From Betaproteobacteria bacterium (GTDB taxonomy: Bacteria > Pseudomonadota > Gammaproteobacteria > Burkholderiales > Burkholderiaceae_E), in the NCBI GenBank assembly GCA_016868095.1, contig VGHV01000076.1, positions 1 to 9,382 of the forward strand: a stretch of 9,382 nt of DNA, given 5' to 3'. Of this stretch, positions 6,819 through 9,382 are shown one piece after another. The notes under the pieces are model-generated. The model saw only the letters and a program-made list of their open reading frames with translations. It was not told the DNA's origin and did not search any database. The translations under genes and the position numbers were made by a program. Numbering within the stretch: position 1 is the stretch's first letter; each line of letters opens with the position of its first letter.

Positions 6819-8656
6819 TTCATACCGATCAAGCACTCGTGAATCGGTATGTCGCTTTTCTCAGCGCAGAGCAAGGCTCAGACAGTTTTAGCCAAGAAAC
6901 ACCAGGCAGACCGCACCAGCCAGATTCAGCCCGGCTTCTGTCTGAGGATGAACTTATTGCGGTCGAGATCAATGTACTAAGCACGATCAGAACAAACCAT
7001 ACCAATCTATGGAGTAATCGTGGGATAGAGACAGAGGGTCTCCCTAGTCAGTCTGAAGCAGACTTCAAGCTGTTACTCCTTATCGGACGTGAGCTATTGC
7101 GAGAGGGTGTACCAATCGATCAAGTAGGAGAGGTCTCGACTCTCATTTTCAATCGGTCTGAGCTTGCAAAACGCGATAAATGGCAAAAGCGGAAGGACTA
7201 CAGACAACGAACTGTACGGAATGTACTGAAAACTCTTAAAGAGGAACATGCAGCTAAGGAGTACGACGGGGAAGATGCAAGTGCCGCTAACCCGAAACAT
7301 CTTCGCGACTTGAAACATGCACGGCTTTTTGCGATTAAATACAAAGGACAGTTCTGTTTTGTGCACAAGCAGCGGCAGTGGTTATGCTGGGACGGCATCG
7401 TCTGGGTACCAGCGGAGCGTGGTGAGGCGATCGAAGCTGCCAAAGGACTTGCCATCGAGTTACTTGCAACTGCGATAGAAGCTGGCGCGAAGAGATTGGC
7501 GGGAGCAAAACAAGCGGTGGCCGACGCAAAGCATGCACACACAGAGCGGGGGATAATGGCTATGCTGAAGCTTGCATCCTCTGAACCCGAACTAGCAATC
7601 TCAATACACGATCTTGATGCACACCCGATGCTTTTAGGCGTAAGAAATGGTGTGGTTGATCTTGAGTCCGGGTCGCTTCTAGCACCAGACCCCGAAATGT
7701 TTATCACCAAACGTTGTGCAGCCCACTGGGTTAGTGACCCAGTCTGCCCAAACTGGCAAAAGTTTCTTTTGGATGTTTTCGATCACGATGAGGAAACTAT
7801 TCGTAGCGTACAAATACTTCTTGGAAAAACGCTGATAGGCGAAGTGCGCGACGAAATCATGGTGATTTGCTACGGTAATGGTGCCAACGGAAAGTCGGTC
7901 TTCTCAAACGTTATCCACGAAGTGTTGGGAGATTACGCCCACACCGCTCCGCCATCTCTGCTCAATGAGCGACGAAACGGGGATAACGCCCCAAGGAGTG
8001 ACATAGCTGCCTTGAAAGGAATGCGGTACGTAAGCGTCAATGAGTTGCAGTCTGGTGATCGTCTTGATGAGCAAGTTGTCAAACTGCTTGCGGGCCGTGA
8101 GCCGATGTCAGCCCGACATCTATATCAAGAGTTTATAACTTTTAAGCCCACCTTTTGCGTTTGGGTCCGCACAAACCACAAGCCCAACATTTCGGGAGAC
8201 GATCCTGCAACTTGGCGCCGAATAGTACTTATCGCATTTTCTCGAACTTTCTCTAAAGAAGAACAAAACCCGCTCTTGCAAAAGACCCTATTTGAAGAAC
8301 GCGACGGCATTCTTTGTTGGGCTGTTGAGGGTGCTCGGCTCTATCTGCGGGAGGGTCTCTTGCTCAGCCCGAGGATGCTCAGCGATATCGCTGTATACCG
8401 CACAGAAAGCGATTTAGTAGGTGAATTTCTTGCGGAGCGCACGCTTAAAGACCCCAATGGCCGTGTTGAGCGGCGGATTCTTTATTCAAACTATAGCTTT
8501 TGGTGCAAGGAGGGTGGCACAAGAGCACTGAGCAAGAAGTCTCTGACCCAACGGCTTGGGGAACGGGGCTACGGTGTTGCGCACAGTGGGGCAACCACCT
8601 ACTACACCGGGTTGCAAGTGTTGCCAACGCCAGAGCAACGTGAACCCTTTAGCTAA
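6815..8656 (+). CDS. Replication protein: helical-bundle domain plus superfamily 3 helicase (P4/D5 type)
   Basis: This 613-residue protein should unwind the island's origin as a hexameric helicase. Residues about 41-145 match the helical-bundle domain that follows the PrimPol module in NrS-1-like proteins: NLWSN, PSQSEADFKLLLLIG, then LIFNRSELAKRDKWQKRKDYRQRTV. Residues about 165-340 form the D5_N-type region. The SF3 helicase core has Walker A GNGANGKS (354-361), a Walker B-like strand MRYVSVNEL with Asn409-Glu410, sensor VRTNHKPNI (451-459) and the arginine pair in ATWRRIVLI (468-469). The C-terminus (about 530-600) resembles a winged-helix DNA-binding end. ATG at 6815 overlaps the previous stop (ATGA), and GAGGAG (6801-6806) lies eight bases upstream, so the two chains should be made together. 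No primase active site is present in this chain itself. Confidence 0.93.
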   Translation: MIHTDQALVNRYVAFLSAEQGSDSFSQETPGRPHQPDSARLLSEDELIAVEINVLSTIRTNHTNLWSNRGIETEGLPSQSEADFKLLLLIGRELLREGVPIDQVGEVSTLIFNRSELAKRDKWQKRKDYRQRTVRNVLKTLKEEHAAKEYDGEDASAANPKHLRDLKHARLFAIKYKGQFCFVHKQRQWLCWDGIVWVPAERGEAIEAAKGLAIELLATAIEAGAKRLAGAKQAVADAKHAHTERGIMAMLKLASSEPELAISIHDLDAHPMLLGVRNGVVDLESGSLLAPDPEMFITKRCAAHWVSDPVCPNWQKFLLDVFDHDEETIRSVQILLGKTLIGEVRDEIMVICYGNGANGKSVFSNVIHEVLGDYAHTAPPSLLNERRNGDNAPRSDIAALKGMRYVSVNELQSGDRLDEQVVKLLAGREPMSARHLYQEFITFKPTFCVWVRTNHKPNISGDDPATWRRIVLIAFSRTFSKEEQNPLLQKTLFEERDGILCWAVEGARLYLREGLLLSPRMLSDIAVYRTESDLVGEFLAERTLKDPNGRVERRILYSNYSFWCKEGGTRALSKKSLTQRLGERGYGVAHSGATTYYTGLQVLPTPEQREPFS

Positions 8657-8708
8657 TGCTCCTTGCAGATCACAGGGGGCAAACCTGTGGAGGAGCAGAT
8701 CGCAGGTT
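8657..8708. repeat. Nested and competing inverted repeats behind the helicase gene
   Basis: Starting at the base after the stop codon, TGCTCCT (8657-8663) can pair with AGGAGCA (8691-8697), with an inner stem CACAGG (8671-8676) / CCTGTG (8684-8689). An alternative stem is AACCTG (8682-8687) / CAGGTT (8703-8708), which excludes the inner one. GCAGATC(A/G)CAGG also occurs twice as a direct repeat (8665-8676 and 8695-8706, 11 of 12 bases). There is no T tract, so this is not a standard terminator. An origin element or a 3' mRNA structure is possible. Confidence 0.5.
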
Positions 8709-8747
8709 GGGGTAGTTGGTAAGGATTAGTGCTGTTTATCGAAAGTT

Positions 8748-8786
8748 CTCTTAAGCGAATATGTGATCACCATTTCTCCTTAAGGA
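8748..8786. promoter_or_regulatory. Three evenly spaced palindromes; candidate protein-binding or origin region
   Basis: CTTAAG (8750-8755), GTGATCAC (8763-8770) and TCCTTAAGGA (8777-8786) are perfect palindromes whose centres are 14 and 15 bp apart. The outer two share the CTTAAG core. The surrounding DNA is more A+T-rich than the stretches on either side. Replication origins of satellites often sit next to the replication gene, so this is a candidate, but no known initiator site is recognised. A further short hairpin, AGCCT-GTAA-AGGCT, follows at 8801-8814. Confidence 0.35.
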
Positions 8787-8864
8787 AAAGTTATCGGAAT
8801 AGCCTGTAAAGGCTCCCATCCATTCCAACCCTCTGTGCGCTACACCCCCCTGTGCCTCGATTCA

Positions 8865-8989
8865 CGGCCCATTAGCCCTGATCCCCGGCCCATGGGCCCG
8901 TTAAGCTACGCGATCGCCTGCCCTAAAGGAACATTGGCCCTGGCTCGTGGCTCGTGGCTGGAAGATCATGGTCCATGGCTCCTGGACCA
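8865..8989. repeat. Patch of GGCCCAT / GGTCCATGG-type short repeats
   Basis: CGGCCCAT occurs at 8865-8872 and 8886-8893, the second forming the 12-bp palindrome GGCCCATGGGCC (8887-8898). GGCTCGT is repeated in tandem (8942-8948, 8949-8955) with a partial third copy. CATGGTCCATGG (8967-8978) is followed by a hairpin, TGGTCCA (8969-8975) / TGGACCA (8983-8989), with a 7-base loop. Reading frames across the patch give low-complexity peptides, so it is more likely a non-coding repeat than a gene. Confidence 0.45.
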
Positions 8990-9093
8990 CAACGTACTCG
9001 ATAGAGGCAGCAGCACCCACTGTGCCTTTGGTGGATAGCACGCGGATTGATCCATCGTACCGACTCTGACCGATTGCTAACAACAAGCCTGAA

Positions 9094-9363
9094 TTACACC
9101 GCACGGTGGATGCCAAACGCCTCATTTCGTACTAGCATTTGCTCATGCGCAAACTTCTCATCCTCAGCTTTTTCCTGCCCCTGATGGCTGGGGGGCAGTC
9201 GTGATTGCCGGCTTGCCCTATCCCGCAGGTAAAGGACGTTGTGCTTGTATAAAGTTCGACCATCAACTGGCCGCCAAGTGGCCCGCAAGACGTCGTCCCC
9301 GATCAGCCACGTTATGCCTTCTGTGGTGGCGTGCTGTAGCCATAGAGGCAGTACAGAGTATCG
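9094..9363 (-). pseudogene. Possible gene remnant, unknown family
   Basis: The minus-strand frame from 9363 down to the stop at 9094 encodes 89 residues with a varied, protein-like composition (for example GITWLIGDDVLRATWRPVDG and LYKHNVLYLRDRASRQS). It opens directly behind an in-frame TAG (9366-9364) and contains no ATG for initiation; the first plausible start is TTG at 9288, which leaves 64 residues. This pattern would fit a decayed or truncated gene. An equally open plus-strand frame covers the same bases, so it may not be coding at all. I recognise no family. Confidence 0.2.
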
Positions 9364-9382
9364 CTAATGACAGAGTTTCTGT

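Larger units (their letters stand above)
8657..9382. other. 726-base stretch without a recognised gene
   Basis: After the helicase stop codon I recognise no protein family on either strand up to the window end. The first 160 bases hold the palindromes and hairpins listed separately, and 8865-8989 holds the short repeats. From about 8990 onward I see only weak open frames. On the minus strand these are 9363-9094 (89 codons, no ATG, opening just behind an in-frame TAG) and 9125-8901 (74 codons, ATG, no clear ribosome binding site), overlapping by 32 bases. On the plus strand an uninterrupted frame without an ATG runs from 9093 off the edge. None can be called a gene with confidence. No tRNA-end repeat marking the island boundary is present. 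Confidence 0.6.

Noticed and set aside
7198..7710. Long minus-strand frame (170 residues) opposite the helicase gene.
   Set aside because: It is Ser/Ala/Cys-rich and lies antisense to a clearly coding domain, so it is a shadow of the helicase codons.
8657..8708. Rho-independent terminator for the primase-helicase operon.
   Set aside because: Stems exist, but none is followed by a T tract.
8835..9038. Plus-strand 67-residue frame rich in RGSWLEDHGPWLLDH-type sequence.
   Set aside because: The peptide simply reflects the GGTCCATGG-type DNA repeats; it has low complexity and no ribosome binding site.
9145..9204. Plus-strand 19-residue frame (MRKLLILSFFLPLMAGGQS) that looks like a signal peptide and stops just after a run of six G; one extra G would join it to a frame open to the window end.
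   Set aside because: There is no ribosome binding site, and the joined product beyond the G run does not look like a secreted protein and is antisense to another open frame. It could be a frameshifted gene start, but the evidence is too thin.
3877..9382. CRISPR array, retron, toxin-antitoxin pair or restriction system in the island.
   Set aside because: There is no regularly spaced repeat-spacer pattern, reverse transcriptase, methylase, nuclease or toxin motif in any frame I read.

Overview
The window joins a conserved chromosomal segment (about 1-3876) to the left part of an integrated mobile island (about 3877 to at least 8656). Its right end lies outside the window. The left part holds the 3' end of nuoL, complete nuoM and nuoN (the last genes of the respiratory complex I operon), an ADP-ribose pyrophosphatase-like Nudix gene and a tRNA-Ser(UGA). 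A Nudix hydrolase of this type close behind nuoN, together with the protein sequences, suggests a betaproteobacterium, probably Burkholderiales. This is recognition from memory, not a search, and I cannot name a genus.

The island starts at the 3' end of the tRNA. A P4-type tyrosine integrase (3999-5207) lies 122 bp downstream of the tRNA and points away from it, so the tRNA 3' end is the probable attachment site. All genes recognised in the island are on the plus strand: integrase; an unknown 209-residue protein overlapping its stop codon; an intergenic region with two 13-bp palindromes; an AlpA-type regulator; a 71-residue unknown with a GTG start; an archaeo-eukaryotic-primase-like protein (169 residues); and a superfamily 3 helicase with an N-terminal helical-bundle domain (613 residues) joined to it by an ATGA overlap. 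The last two look like one primase-helicase split into two chains.

The order integrase - alpA - primase - replication helicase is that of P4-like satellites and Gram-negative phage-inducible chromosomal islands. No capsid, terminase, conjugation, toxin-antitoxin or recognised defence gene is present. The likely scheme is that the integrase handles insertion and excision, the AlpA-like protein acts as excisionase or activator, and the split primase-helicase replicates the excised circle.

The last 726 bases (8657-9382) hold no gene I can recognise. They do contain a dense set of inverted and direct repeats just behind the helicase gene (8657-8814), which is a candidate origin or regulatory region. 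Next comes a patch rich in GGCCCAT/GGTCCATGG-type repeats (8865-8989), and then a stretch with only weak minus-strand open frames. I found no second copy of the tRNA 3' end.
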